From positions 50,679 through 114,678 of the forward strand of contig NZ_JAIXZS010000052.1 in assembly GCF_027489515.1 (NCBI RefSeq): a stretch of DNA of 64,000 bases, read 5' to 3'. The stretch is from Novosphingobium sp. (lineage in GTDB: Bacteria > Pseudomonadota > Alphaproteobacteria > Sphingomonadales > Sphingomonadaceae). The translations under genes were made by a program, and so were the position numbers. The notes under the pieces were generated by a model, which saw nothing but the letters and a program-made list of their open reading frames with translations, was not told the origin of the DNA and searched no databases. How positions within the stretch are numbered: position 1 is the stretch's first letter; every line of letters begins with the position of its first letter. Shown here piece by piece: positions 8,893 to 18,311 of the stretch.

Positions 8893-11313
8893 ATGGGGAA
8901 GGCTGCGAAGATGGACAGGTGGACTTGGGCGGGCGGTGCGTCCCTGCTGGCTTTCGCATCGGTGGCGCACGTGCATGCGCAAGTGCTCGCCGGACCGCCA
9001 CCTTCGGAAGATTCCACCGCCACCGGCGCGCCCGGCGAGATCGTTGTGACCGCGCAGAAGCGTGCGCAGAAGCTTCAGGACGTGCCGCTCTCGATCGTCG
9101 CGCTCAATACCGAAGCGCTCGCGACGCGCAACGTGCGCACCTTCAACGATTACGCCAAGTTCCTGCCCAGCGTCTCCTATTCTAGCTACGGCCCGGGCCA
9201 GGCCGAAGTCTATTTTCGCGGGCTCTCCAACGGCAACCGGCTTTCGACCGGATCGCTGCCCACGGTCGGCGTCTATCTCGACGAGCAGCCCGTCACCACC
9301 ATCGGCACGACGCTCGACGTCCACATCTACGATATCGCGCGGGTCGAGGCGCTGGCGGGGCCGCAGGGCACGCTGTTCGGTGCGAGCAGCGAGGCGGGCA
9401 CCTTGCGCATCATCACCAACAAGCCCGATACCAAGGCGTTCTCGGGCTCGGTCGATCTCACCGCCAACAAGGTGGCACACGGCATGCCCGGCGGCATCGC
9501 CGAAAGCTATCTCAACATCCCGCTATCGAGCCACGCGGCGCTGCGCGTGGTCGGCTTCTATCAGTATGACGGCGGCTATATCGACAATGTGCGCGCGCCG
9601 AAGGGCGTGACCTATCCAACCTCGGGCGCGGTGCGCGACAACCGCAAGCTCGTCGGCAAGGATCAGAACTCGGTCGAGGCCTATGGCGGGCGGGCGGCGC
9701 TCAAGGTCGATCTCGATGACAACTGGACCGCGACCGCCGGCGTGATGGGCCAGCGCCAGACCTCCAACGGCAACTTCGCGTTCAAGCCCTCGGTCGGCGA
9801 TCTCAAGACCACGCGCTTCTTTCCCGAGGCACAGAAGGACGAGTGGTATCAGGCCAGCCTCGCGATCGAGGGCAAGCTCGGCTCGTTCGACCTCACCTAC
9901 GCGGGCGCCTATTTCGAGCGCAAGGCGGCCTATACGTCCGACTATTCGGACTACGCCTATCTCTATGACAGCTACTATGCCAGCACGCCGGACTATTTCG
10001 GCAACAATTTCAAGGACAACGCTGGCCGGCTGATCAACCCCGCGCAGATCGTCAGCCAGGACGAGCGCTTCACCAAGCAGAGCCACGAGCTGCGCATCGC
10101 CTCACCCGCGACCGACCGGCTGCGGATCGTGGCGGGACTGTTCTACCAGCGCCAGACCAACAATTGGCGCAACCTCTATACCGTGCCGAACCTTGCCGAT
10201 GCGCAGTCCGTCACCGGGCTGCCGGGAGTGAACTACGCCAACATCCAGTTCCGCACCGACCGCGACTACGCCGCCTTTGCCGAGGCCGCGTTCGATATCG
10301 TGCCGACGCTCACGCTCACCGGGGGCCTGCGCGCCTACAAGTACGACAACAACGTGATCGGCTTCTTCGGCTTCAACGGGACGCGCAGCGCGGTGGGCGA
10401 GGCGCTGTGCTTTCCCGGCACCGTGGGCGCCTATGGAACGCAGCGCCCCTGCGACAACATCAACACCAAGGCGACGGGCTCTGGCGTGCGGCACAAGCTG
10501 AACCTCAGCTGGAAGGCGGCGCCGGGCAAGCTGCTCTATGCCACATGGTCCACCGGCTTCCGCCCGGGCGGCATCAACCGCCGCCCCACGGCGCCGCCTT
10601 ATGCGGTCGAGACGCTTACCAACTACGAAGTGGGCTGGAAGACGAGCTGGCTGGGCGGCAAGGTCCTGTTCAACGGCGCGCTGTTCCTCGAAAAGCTCAA
10701 TCAGGCGCAGTTCGCGGTGACCAGCGACCAGAACGGGATCACCGATATCGTCAACGCCGGCCGCGCGCGCTCGAAAGGGATCGAGGCGGATCTCACCGTC
10801 ATGCCGATGCGCGGACTCTCCTTCCAGGCTTCGGGCACGCTGGTGGATGCGGAAATTACCACCGACTTGTGCAAGTACACCAATGCCGCGTTCGATTGCA
10901 CGATCCCGAGCGCCTCGGGCAATCCGAACGAACTGCGCGCGCCCGCCGGCACGCGCTTTGCCGGCAGCCCGCGTTTCAAGCTTTCGGCGATGACGCGCTA
11001 CGAGTTCAGCCTCGGCAAGCTCGATGCCTTCATGCAGGCCGCCGCCTTCCACCAATCGAGCGTCAGCTCCTCGCTCGATGTCGCGGAGGCGCGGCTGATC
11101 GGCCACCAGCCGACCTACACCACGGTAGACCTTTCGGCGGGTGTGAGCCGCGAGACCTGGTCTGCCTCGCTCACGGTCGAAAACGTGGGCGACAAGCGCG
11201 CGCAGCAGAGCCGCAGCGTGACCTGCTCGATCTCGATTTGCGGCCCCGGATCGATCGTGGTCTACCCGCTGCGCCCCCGCTTCGTGAGCCTGCGCCTTGG
11301 CCGGCGCTTCTGA
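8893..11313 (+). CDS. TonB-dependent outer-membrane receptor
   Basis: This 806-residue receptor has a signal peptide ending near AHVHAQ, a TonB box (EIVVTAQKR) and a plug domain (VPLSIVALNTEAL, RIEVLAGPQGTLFG-like RVEALAGPQGTLFG, GTLRIITNKP). A 22-strand beta-barrel follows, ending in an aromatic terminal strand (RFVSLRLGRRF). It imports a large or scarce substrate using TonB energy. An alternative ATG lies at 8911. Its stop codon overlaps an upstream ATG of the next gene, and the sulfatase-like enzyme begins 14 bp later, so the two are almost certainly co-transcribed. The ligand cannot be read from sequence. Confidence 0.93.
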   Translation: MGKAAKMDRWTWAGGASLLAFASVAHVHAQVLAGPPPSEDSTATGAPGEIVVTAQKRAQKLQDVPLSIVALNTEALATRNVRTFNDYAKFLPSVSYSSYGPGQAEVYFRGLSNGNRLSTGSLPTVGVYLDEQPVTTIGTTLDVHIYDIARVEALAGPQGTLFGASSEAGTLRIITNKPDTKAFSGSVDLTANKVAHGMPGGIAESYLNIPLSSHAALRVVGFYQYDGGYIDNVRAPKGVTYPTSGAVRDNRKLVGKDQNSVEAYGGRAALKVDLDDNWTATAGVMGQRQTSNGNFAFKPSVGDLKTTRFFPEAQKDEWYQASLAIEGKLGSFDLTYAGAYFERKAAYTSDYSDYAYLYDSYYASTPDYFGNNFKDNAGRLINPAQIVSQDERFTKQSHELRIASPATDRLRIVAGLFYQRQTNNWRNLYTVPNLADAQSVTGLPGVNYANIQFRTDRDYAAFAEAAFDIVPTLTLTGGLRAYKYDNNVIGFFGFNGTRSAVGEALCFPGTVGAYGTQRPCDNINTKATGSGVRHKLNLSWKAAPGKLLYATWSTGFRPGGINRRPTAPPYAVETLTNYEVGWKTSWLGGKVLFNGALFLEKLNQAQFAVTSDQNGITDIVNAGRARSKGIEADLTVMPMRGLSFQASGTLVDAEITTDLCKYTNAAFDCTIPSASGNPNELRAPAGTRFAGSPRFKLSAMTRYEFSLGKLDAFMQAAAFHQSSVSSSLDVAEARLIGHQPTYTTVDLSAGVSRETWSASLTVENVGDKRAQQSRSVTCSISICGPGSIVVYPLRPRFVSLRLGRRF

Positions 11314-11327
11314 TGGGAGACAAGGGA

Positions 11328-12407
11328 ATGAACCGTTTGCTGATGGCGCTCGCGCTGCTGCTGCTTGCCCCCGCAATGGCCCCCGCGATGGCTCGCGCCG
11401 AGGCGCCCACGGCGGACCAGCGCCTGATCCTTGTCACCATGGACGGCACGCGCTGGCAGGAGGTGTTCCGCGGGGCCGACAAGGCGCTGGTGGCAGAGCC
11501 GAAGTTCACCCATCCCGACTGGAAGGAGACCGTCGAGAAGGCATGGGACACCGGGCCGGGGGTCATGCCGTTTCTGCACAGCCTGCCCGCACAGGGCGGC
11601 GTGCTCCACGGCAACCGCGATACCGGCCAGTGCATGCGCGTCACCAATCCGATGTGGTTCTCCTATCCCGGCTACAACGAACTGCTGACCGGCCGTCCCG
11701 ATCCCGCGATCACAACCAACGACAAGACCTGGAACCGCAACACGACCTTCCTCGAATGGCTCAATCGCCGTCCGGGCTTTGCCGGGAAAGTGCGCATGTA
11801 CGGCACCTGGGATGTGTTTCCCTATATCATCAACGACAAGCGCAGCGGCGTTCCGGTGAATGGTGAAGCGCCCGGCGCGCTGCCGACCGAAACCCGCACG
11901 ATGCGCATGGCGCAGGATGCGCTGCGCTCGGCCGCCGACATGCGCGTGCTCTATGTCGCGCTCGGCGATACCGACGAGTTTGCGCACGAGGGCGACTATG
12001 CGCAGTATCTCGCTTCGATGAACCGCGACGACGACTTCATCGCCGAACTCTGGCGCATGGCGCAGGCGGACCCGGCATGGCGCGGGCGCACGACACTGAT
12101 GGTCACCACCGACCATGGCCGCGGGGCCAGGCCCGGCGCCTACTGGACTGAGCATGGCAGCGCCGCGGCATGGAAACTGGCGCCGCAGGACTACACGATT
12201 GCCGATCCCGAAGGCTTCACCGGCTCTGACGCGATCTGGTTCGCCGCCATCGGCCCCGGCGTCCATCCCGCGCCGCAACTCCCGCTCAAGACCGCCTGCC
12301 TCACCCAGAGCCAGATCGCCGCCAGCGCACTTGCTGCGCTGGGCGAGGACTGGCGCGCGTTCGATGCCGGGGCAGGGGCCCCGCTGCCGTTCTTCGCGGG
12401 GCGCTGA
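11328..12407 (+). CDS. Exported alkaline-phosphatase/sulfatase-superfamily hydrolase
   Basis: This 359-residue protein has a signal peptide (MNRLLMALALLLLAPAMAPAMARA). Its core fits the alkaline phosphatase / phosphodiesterase / sulfatase superfamily: LILVTMDGTRWQEVF (metal Asp), a nucleophile region near SYPGYNELLTGRPD, ALGDTDEFAHEGDY (metal Asp/His), and VTTDHGRG (metal Asp/His). The Cys/Ser-x-Pro-x-Arg signature of classical sulfatases is absent, so a phosphodiesterase or phosphatase role is more likely than sulfate-ester cleavage. I chose ATG 11328 because GGGAGACAAGGGA precedes it and the signal peptide begins there. The direct link to a TonB receptor suggests it trims a substrate before or after import. 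Confidence 0.85.
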   Translation: MNRLLMALALLLLAPAMAPAMARAEAPTADQRLILVTMDGTRWQEVFRGADKALVAEPKFTHPDWKETVEKAWDTGPGVMPFLHSLPAQGGVLHGNRDTGQCMRVTNPMWFSYPGYNELLTGRPDPAITTNDKTWNRNTTFLEWLNRRPGFAGKVRMYGTWDVFPYIINDKRSGVPVNGEAPGALPTETRTMRMAQDALRSAADMRVLYVALGDTDEFAHEGDYAQYLASMNRDDDFIAELWRMAQADPAWRGRTTLMVTTDHGRGARPGAYWTEHGSAAAWKLAPQDYTIADPEGFTGSDAIWFAAIGPGVHPAPQLPLKTACLTQSQIAASALAALGEDWRAFDAGAGAPLPFFAGR

Positions 12408-12413
12408 CGCCGG

Positions 12414-12941
12414 TTACTTCTTGCGCACCCACTTGAGGTCGTAGTCGGTCGTCCACGTGGCCCCGCCGTCGTTGCTGCCGATGGCGAGTTCGCGCACCGT
12501 GCCGTCGGGCATGGCATAGAGCGTCCAGTGCCGCAGCCGCACCCGCTTCTCGCCATTGGGGCCATCCGGCAGCGGCTTCTCGGTGACGTAACGCATCTCG
12601 CCGGGCTTCACGAGATTGCCGCGAAACACGGTCGCCGCGCCGTCATCGGTGGCCCAGGTATAGCCCCATGAGCCGAGCAGCCGCGAATAGTTGAACAGGC
12701 CGATGCCGTTGCCGGTGGGGTGGCCGTCGGTCTTCTTCCAATGCTCCTCGATCGCGCAATCGTTGAGGATCAGCGTCATCGTCACTTCGTCGGTCTTCGT
12801 GGTCCCGGTATAGACGTCCCAGCTGCCGACGGTGAAATCGAGCTCGCGGAACTTGGGATCATTCTTGCAGGTATCGGCGGTCTGCGCGGCCGCGGGTGCG
12901 GCTAGGGCAACGAGGGTGGCGGCAAGCAGCGGACGAAGCAT
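12414..12941 (-). CDS. Exported hypothetical protein, DUF1579-like
   Basis: This 175-residue protein opens with a clear signal peptide (MLRPLLAATLVALAAPAAA). It continues with FRELDFTVGSWDVYTG, an opening resembling the DUF1579 / lipocalin-like beta-barrel proteins of unknown function. Two cysteines (TCKND and NDCAIEEHW) could form a disulfide. It is convergent with the phosphatase-like gene, with only 6 bp between stops. ATG 12941 is preferred because the signal peptide starts there. No catalytic motif is visible. Confidence 0.72.
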   Translation of the reverse strand: MLRPLLAATLVALAAPAAAQTADTCKNDPKFRELDFTVGSWDVYTGTTKTDEVTMTLILNDCAIEEHWKKTDGHPTGNGIGLFNYSRLLGSWGYTWATDDGAATVFRGNLVKPGEMRYVTEKPLPDGPNGEKRVRLRHWTLYAMPDGTVRELAIGSNDGGATWTTDYDLKWVRKK

Positions 12942-13055
12942 CGGCGGTCTCCTGTCGAAGTCTGCGCGATGAGGCCGCAATTTCGGCGATTGCGCAAGGC
13001 CACTTTGCGATTACAAATCATGGCAAGGCGCCGGACAGGATTGGGGGACGCAGGC

Positions 13056-14939
13056 ATGGGCGAATGGTCGGACAAGGAACTCGGACTCCATTTGCCGATC
13101 GCGCGGCGTGACTTCATCGGCGGCGTCGCGGCAGGCGCGGCTCTGGCGGCGGCGCCCAAGGCGATGGCTGAGGCGGCATCGGCAACCCCTGCCGGCTCTG
13201 CTGATTATCCCCCGTCGCTCACCGGCCTGCGCGGCCAGTATCCCGGCTCGTTCGAGGCCGCCCACATGGCGCGCGACGGCGATTTCGCCGGGTCCCTCGC
13301 GGCGGACGACAGCGGCGAGCACTATGATCTCGTCATCGTCGGCGGCGGCATCTCGGGCCTCGCGGCGGCGTACTTCTACCGGCAGGCGCTGGGCGATGAT
13401 CGCAAGATCCTGATCCTCGACAACCACGACGATTTCGGCGGCCACGCCAAGCGCAACGAGTTCACCTACGAAGGCCGCAAGATCCTGGCCTACGGCGGCA
13501 CGATGAGCATCGAATCGCCGTTCCCCTACAGCTTCACCTCTAAGAAGCTGCTGGCAGACCTCGGCGTCGATCTCTCCAGCTACCACCGCTACGAAACCAA
13601 GGCCTACGATGGCCTCGGCTCAGCGACCTTCTTCGACAAGGAGCACTTCCTTGCGGACAAGCTCGTCACCGGTACCGGCACCAAGCCCTGGCCGCAGTTC
13701 TTTGCCGAAGCCCCGCTTACGGGCGCGGTGCGCGCCGATCTCACCCGGCTCTACACCGAGAAGAAGAACTACCTGCCGGACCTCACGCCCGAGGCGCGCG
13801 CCGAATACCTGCGCCACATCAGCTATCAGGATTACCTCGTGAAGCACGCGGGCGTGCTGCCGCAAAGCCTGCCGTTCTTCTTCGGCCACTACTTCCGCAA
13901 CAACAAGCGTGTCGATACGCTCCCCGCGTGGGAAGCTGCGCTCGGCGGGCGGATGCCGGGCTTTGCGGGCATGGACCTTCCGCAGCAGATCACCGCCGAA
14001 GCGCAGCATTTCCACTGGCCGGACGGCAACGCCACTGTCGCCCGCCTGCTCGTCAGCCGGCTGGTGCCGGGCGTTTTCCCGTCTGACAAGCTCGATCAGG
14101 AAAGCGTCGTCCTCGCGCCTGCACGCTACGCTGCGCTCGACAATCCGGCGAACCCCACGCGCATCCGCCTCTCCAGCATGGTCATCCGCGCCGAACATAT
14201 CGGCAAGCCTGCGCGGCAGACCGAGAAGGCGGTGCGCATCGTCTATGTGAAGGATGGCAAGCGCGTCGCGGTTACCGGGGCCAACTGCATCATGGCCTGC
14301 TTCAACATGGTGATCCCGTTCATCGTCCCCGATCTGCCGGCCGCGCAGAAGGAGGCGCTGCACTACGCGTCCAAGGTGCCGATGCAGTACACCAACGTGC
14401 TGCTCAAGAACTGGCGCCCCTGGGCCAAGCTCGGCGTCAAGTCGATCGGTGCGCCCAACGGCTACCATATCGGCGCCTCGCTCGATTATCCGATGGACAT
14501 CGGTGGCTACAAGAGCGCGCTCACGCCCGATGAGCCGGTGGTGATCCACATGACCCGCAACCCCAACCAGCCCGGCCTCCCGCGCAAGGAGCAGAACCGC
14601 CTCGGCCGCGCCGCTATGCTGGCGGAGGATTACACCACCATCGAGCGCGAGATCCGCAGCCAGCTCCAGCGCATGCTTGGCGGCGCCGGCTTCAACGCCG
14701 CGCGTGATATCGCCGCGATCACCGTCAACCGCTGGCCGCACGGCTATGCCTATACTTACGACACGCTCGGCGATCCCGATGTGCCCGATGAACTGCGCCC
14801 CCACGTGATCGGTCGCCAGACCTTCGGCCGGATCGCCATCGCCAATGCCGATGCGGCGGGCAGCGCCTTCACCAACACCGCGATCGACATGGGCGAACGC
14901 GCGGTGCAGGAATGCCTCATCAGCCGCGGGCTGATCTGA
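13056..14939 (+). CDS. Tat-type FAD-dependent oxidoreductase, spermidine-dehydrogenase-like
   Basis: This 627-residue protein starts with a probable twin-arginine signal (ARRDFIGGVAAGAALAAAP). A Rossmann FAD-binding site follows (YDLVIVGGGISGLAAAYFY, then ILILDNHDDFGGHAKRNEF). The FGGHA motif, the GGTMSIESP stretch and the C-terminal NRWPHGYAYTYD plus FGRIAIANADAAGSAFTNTAIDMGERAV resemble flavin amine oxidases near spermidine dehydrogenase. The reaction would be oxidation of an amine or polyamine in the periplasm; the substrate is inferred. ATG 13056 is preferred over upstream in-frame starts because the Tat motif then sits at a normal distance. It is followed 4 bp later by a glutathione transferase. 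Confidence 0.82.
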   Translation: MGEWSDKELGLHLPIARRDFIGGVAAGAALAAAPKAMAEAASATPAGSADYPPSLTGLRGQYPGSFEAAHMARDGDFAGSLAADDSGEHYDLVIVGGGISGLAAAYFYRQALGDDRKILILDNHDDFGGHAKRNEFTYEGRKILAYGGTMSIESPFPYSFTSKKLLADLGVDLSSYHRYETKAYDGLGSATFFDKEHFLADKLVTGTGTKPWPQFFAEAPLTGAVRADLTRLYTEKKNYLPDLTPEARAEYLRHISYQDYLVKHAGVLPQSLPFFFGHYFRNNKRVDTLPAWEAALGGRMPGFAGMDLPQQITAEAQHFHWPDGNATVARLLVSRLVPGVFPSDKLDQESVVLAPARYAALDNPANPTRIRLSSMVIRAEHIGKPARQTEKAVRIVYVKDGKRVAVTGANCIMACFNMVIPFIVPDLPAAQKEALHYASKVPMQYTNVLLKNWRPWAKLGVKSIGAPNGYHIGASLDYPMDIGGYKSALTPDEPVVIHMTRNPNQPGLPRKEQNRLGRAAMLAEDYTTIEREIRSQLQRMLGGAGFNAARDIAAITVNRWPHGYAYTYDTLGDPDVPDELRPHVIGRQTFGRIAIANADAAGSAFTNTAIDMGERAVQECLISRGLI

Positions 14940-14943
14940 CGCG

Positions 14944-15564
14944 ATGATCGAACTTTACCATTGCCGCGATGCGCGCTCGTTCCGCGCGCTCTGGGCGCTC
15001 GAGGAGCTGGGGCTGCCCTATACGCTCCACACGATGCCGTTCCCGCCGCGCGTCCGCGTGCCGGAATACCTCGAGCAGAACCCGCTCGGCACGATCCCGC
15101 TGCTCGTCGACGGCACCACGCGCATGACCGAGTCCAGCGCCATCCCGCAGTATCTGGCAACGCGTTACGGCCCGACCCCTCTGGCGGTATCGCCGGAGGA
15201 AGCGGACTACGGCCTCTGGCTGGACTGGATGCACCGCAGCGAGGCGACGCTCACGTTCCCGCAGACCATCGTCCTGCGCTACACCCGCCTCGAACCCGAA
15301 GATCGCCGGCTGCAGCAGGCCGCCGACGATTACACCCAGTGGTTCTTCTCGCGCCTCAAGCACCTCACCCGCGCCCTTGAAGACGGCCGCGAATGGCTCT
15401 GCGCCGGCCGCTTCACCACAGCGGACATCTGCACCGCCTACGCACTCCTCCTCGCGAAGGACCTCGGGCTCGACTACAAGTTCAGCCCAGAGATCGCCGC
15501 CTACTGGGAACGGGCGAGCACGCGGCCCGCGTTCCTCGCGGCCAAGGCGGCGCAGTCCGCCTGA
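14944..15564 (+). CDS. Glutathione S-transferase family protein
   Basis: This 206-residue protein has a thioredoxin-like N-terminal domain (MIELYHCRDARSFRALWALEELGLPY). It carries the GST signatures NPLGTIPLLVDGTTRMTESSAIPQYLA, with the cis-Pro and the Glu-Ser pair that contacts glutathione. The all-helical C-terminal domain includes CAGRFTTADICTAYAL. It would conjugate or isomerise electrophiles with glutathione in the cytosol. The 4-bp gap to the FAD oxidoreductase indicates one transcript, which fits detoxification of aldehyde or quinone products from that enzyme, though this is inference. Confidence 0.92.
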   Translation: MIELYHCRDARSFRALWALEELGLPYTLHTMPFPPRVRVPEYLEQNPLGTIPLLVDGTTRMTESSAIPQYLATRYGPTPLAVSPEEADYGLWLDWMHRSEATLTFPQTIVLRYTRLEPEDRRLQQAADDYTQWFFSRLKHLTRALEDGREWLCAGRFTTADICTAYALLLAKDLGLDYKFSPEIAAYWERASTRPAFLAAKAAQSA

Positions 15565-15565
15565 A

Positions 15566-15877
15566 TCAGTGCCGCGCCGGTAGCTCGATCACCCCGTCTA
15601 CAGCGCGCCATTCCGCCGGGCGGATCAACTGGTCGTGCGCGATCCGCACCGAATGGATGCGTGCATCGATCTCTCGCCGCCAGAACGCGAGGAAATCGAA
15701 CAGCACCGGAAAATCGGGCGCCTCGTCGTAATCCTGCCAGGCATAGAGCTGGAGTAGCGAGGGGTAATCGGGCCGATAGTAGACGATTTCGGCCGTCGTC
15801 AGGCCGTAGCCGAGAAGGCGGAGGCGCAGGTCATGGTCGGGGCTGGGCACAGCAGGCAGATGCGGCGTGGCAGGCAA
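15566..15877 (-). CDS. usg: Usg family protein
   Basis: This small protein of about 103 residues has the conserved alphaproteobacterial Usg core: LLGYGLTTAEIVYYRPDYPSL, WQDYDEAPDFPVLFDFLAFW and RREIDARIHSVRIAH. Usg was named for its position near tryptophan genes in other alphaproteobacteria; its function is unknown. I prefer a TTG start at 15877 preceded by AAGGGAG at proper spacing; the frame is open further up to 15931. It is convergent with the GST gene, 1 bp apart, and divergent from groES. No trp genes lie in the window. Confidence 0.8.
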   Translation of the reverse strand: MPATPHLPAVPSPDHDLRLRLLGYGLTTAEIVYYRPDYPSLLQLYAWQDYDEAPDFPVLFDFLAFWRREIDARIHSVRIAHDQLIRPAEWRAVDGVIELPARH

Positions 15878-15983
15878 GGCAGGAACTCCCTTCAACACAA
15901 GGGTCCGGCCCGGCCATCCCCCGGCACGCACCGGACAAGGGCAGTGTTTATCACCCGCGCGGCTGCGTCAAGTATCTGAAACA

Positions 15984-16010
15984 TTGGCACTTAACCCGGA
16001 TGAGTGCCAA
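15984..16010 (+). promoter_or_regulatory. CIRCE operator (HrcA site) upstream of groES
   Basis: TTGGCACTT (15984-15992), nine spacer bases, then GAGTGCCAA (16002-16010). This is the 9-9-9 layout of the CIRCE element (consensus TTAGCACTC-N9-GAGTGCTAA) bound by the heat-shock repressor HrcA. It lies 114 bp before the groES start and should repress groESL under non-stress conditions. Confidence 0.92.
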
Positions 16011-16123
16011 AAATTTCGTCTCGGGTCTTGAAGCCGATTTTCCCCGCACCTAGCTTTGCGTTGCCTCCCGCCGGTCATGCGGGGGAGGCGCTCATCACAT
16101 CGTTTTGCAACTGGAGGTTATGC

Positions 16124-16438
16124 ATGCATTTCCGACCCTTGCACGACCGCGTGCTGGTCCGCCGCATCGAGGCCGAGGAAAAGACGGCCGGCGGCATCAT
16201 CATTCCCGACACTGCCAAGGAAAAGCCGCAGGAAGGCGAAGTCATCGCCGTCGGCGCCGGTGCTCGCAATGAGGCCGGCGAGCTGATCGCGCTCACCGTC
16301 AAGGAAGGTGATCGCATCCTGTTCGGGAAGTGGTCGGGCACCGAGGTGAAGATCGATGGCGAGGACCTGCTCATCATGAAGGAGAGCGATATCCTCGGCG
16401 TGATCGAGCCCGCGGCGCAGCTCAAGAAGGCGGCCTGA
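16124..16438 (+). CDS. groES: Co-chaperonin GroES
   Basis: This 104-residue co-chaperonin contains [34 protein letters not shown] (the mobile loop region, read in parts) and the roof segment [17 protein letters not shown]. It ends with a slightly extended Lys/Ala tail. GroES forms the heptameric lid of the GroEL folding chamber in the cytoplasm. The ATG at 16124 follows TGGAGG; homology starts at this Met although the frame is open upstream. It is first in a two-gene operon with groEL under the CIRCE element. Confidence 0.97.
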   Translation: MHFRPLHDRVLVRRIEAEEKTAGGIIIPDTAKEKPQEGEVIAVGAGARNEAGELIALTVKEGDRILFGKWSGTEVKIDGEDLLIMKESDILGVIEPAAQLKKAA

Positions 16439-16489
16439 TCGGCGCCTTCACCATCCACACACATCTGCCAAACGCTTGAAAGGAGGTAG

Positions 16490-18115
<1,626 letters not shown>

Positions 18116-18131
18116 TCGGTCGCTGAAATGG

Positions 18132-18168
18132 AAAAGGGGCGGTAGCCAAGCGGCCGCCGCCCCTTTTT
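18132..18168 (+). terminator. Rho-independent terminator of groESL
   Basis: AAAAGGGGCGG (18132-18142) pairs exactly with CCGCCCCTTTT (18157-18167) around a 14-base loop and runs into a T tract. Confidence 0.85.
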
Positions 18169-18176
18169 CCTTTTAG

Positions 18177-18292
18177 CCCTCTCCCCTTGAGGGGAGAGGG
18201 TTGGGAGAGGGGAATGCTGCGACAAAGCCCCTCTCAACTTCGGCTAGGCAGCACGCTGCCAAGCCTTCGTATCTCTCCCCTGAAGGGGAGAG
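18177..18292. repeat. Cluster of three REP-like G/C palindromes between groEL and a TonB receptor
   Basis: First palindrome: CCCTCTCCCC-TTGA-GGGGAGAGGG (18177-18200). Second: GAGAGGGG (18205-18212) with CCCCTCTC (18228-18235). Third: CTCTCCCC-TGAA-GGGGAGAG (18273-18292). All share a CTCTCCCC core. They lie between convergent genes and may act as a two-way transcription barrier or be dispersed REP elements. Confidence 0.7.
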
Positions 18293-18311
18293 AGCAACGG
18301 CATTCAGCCCA

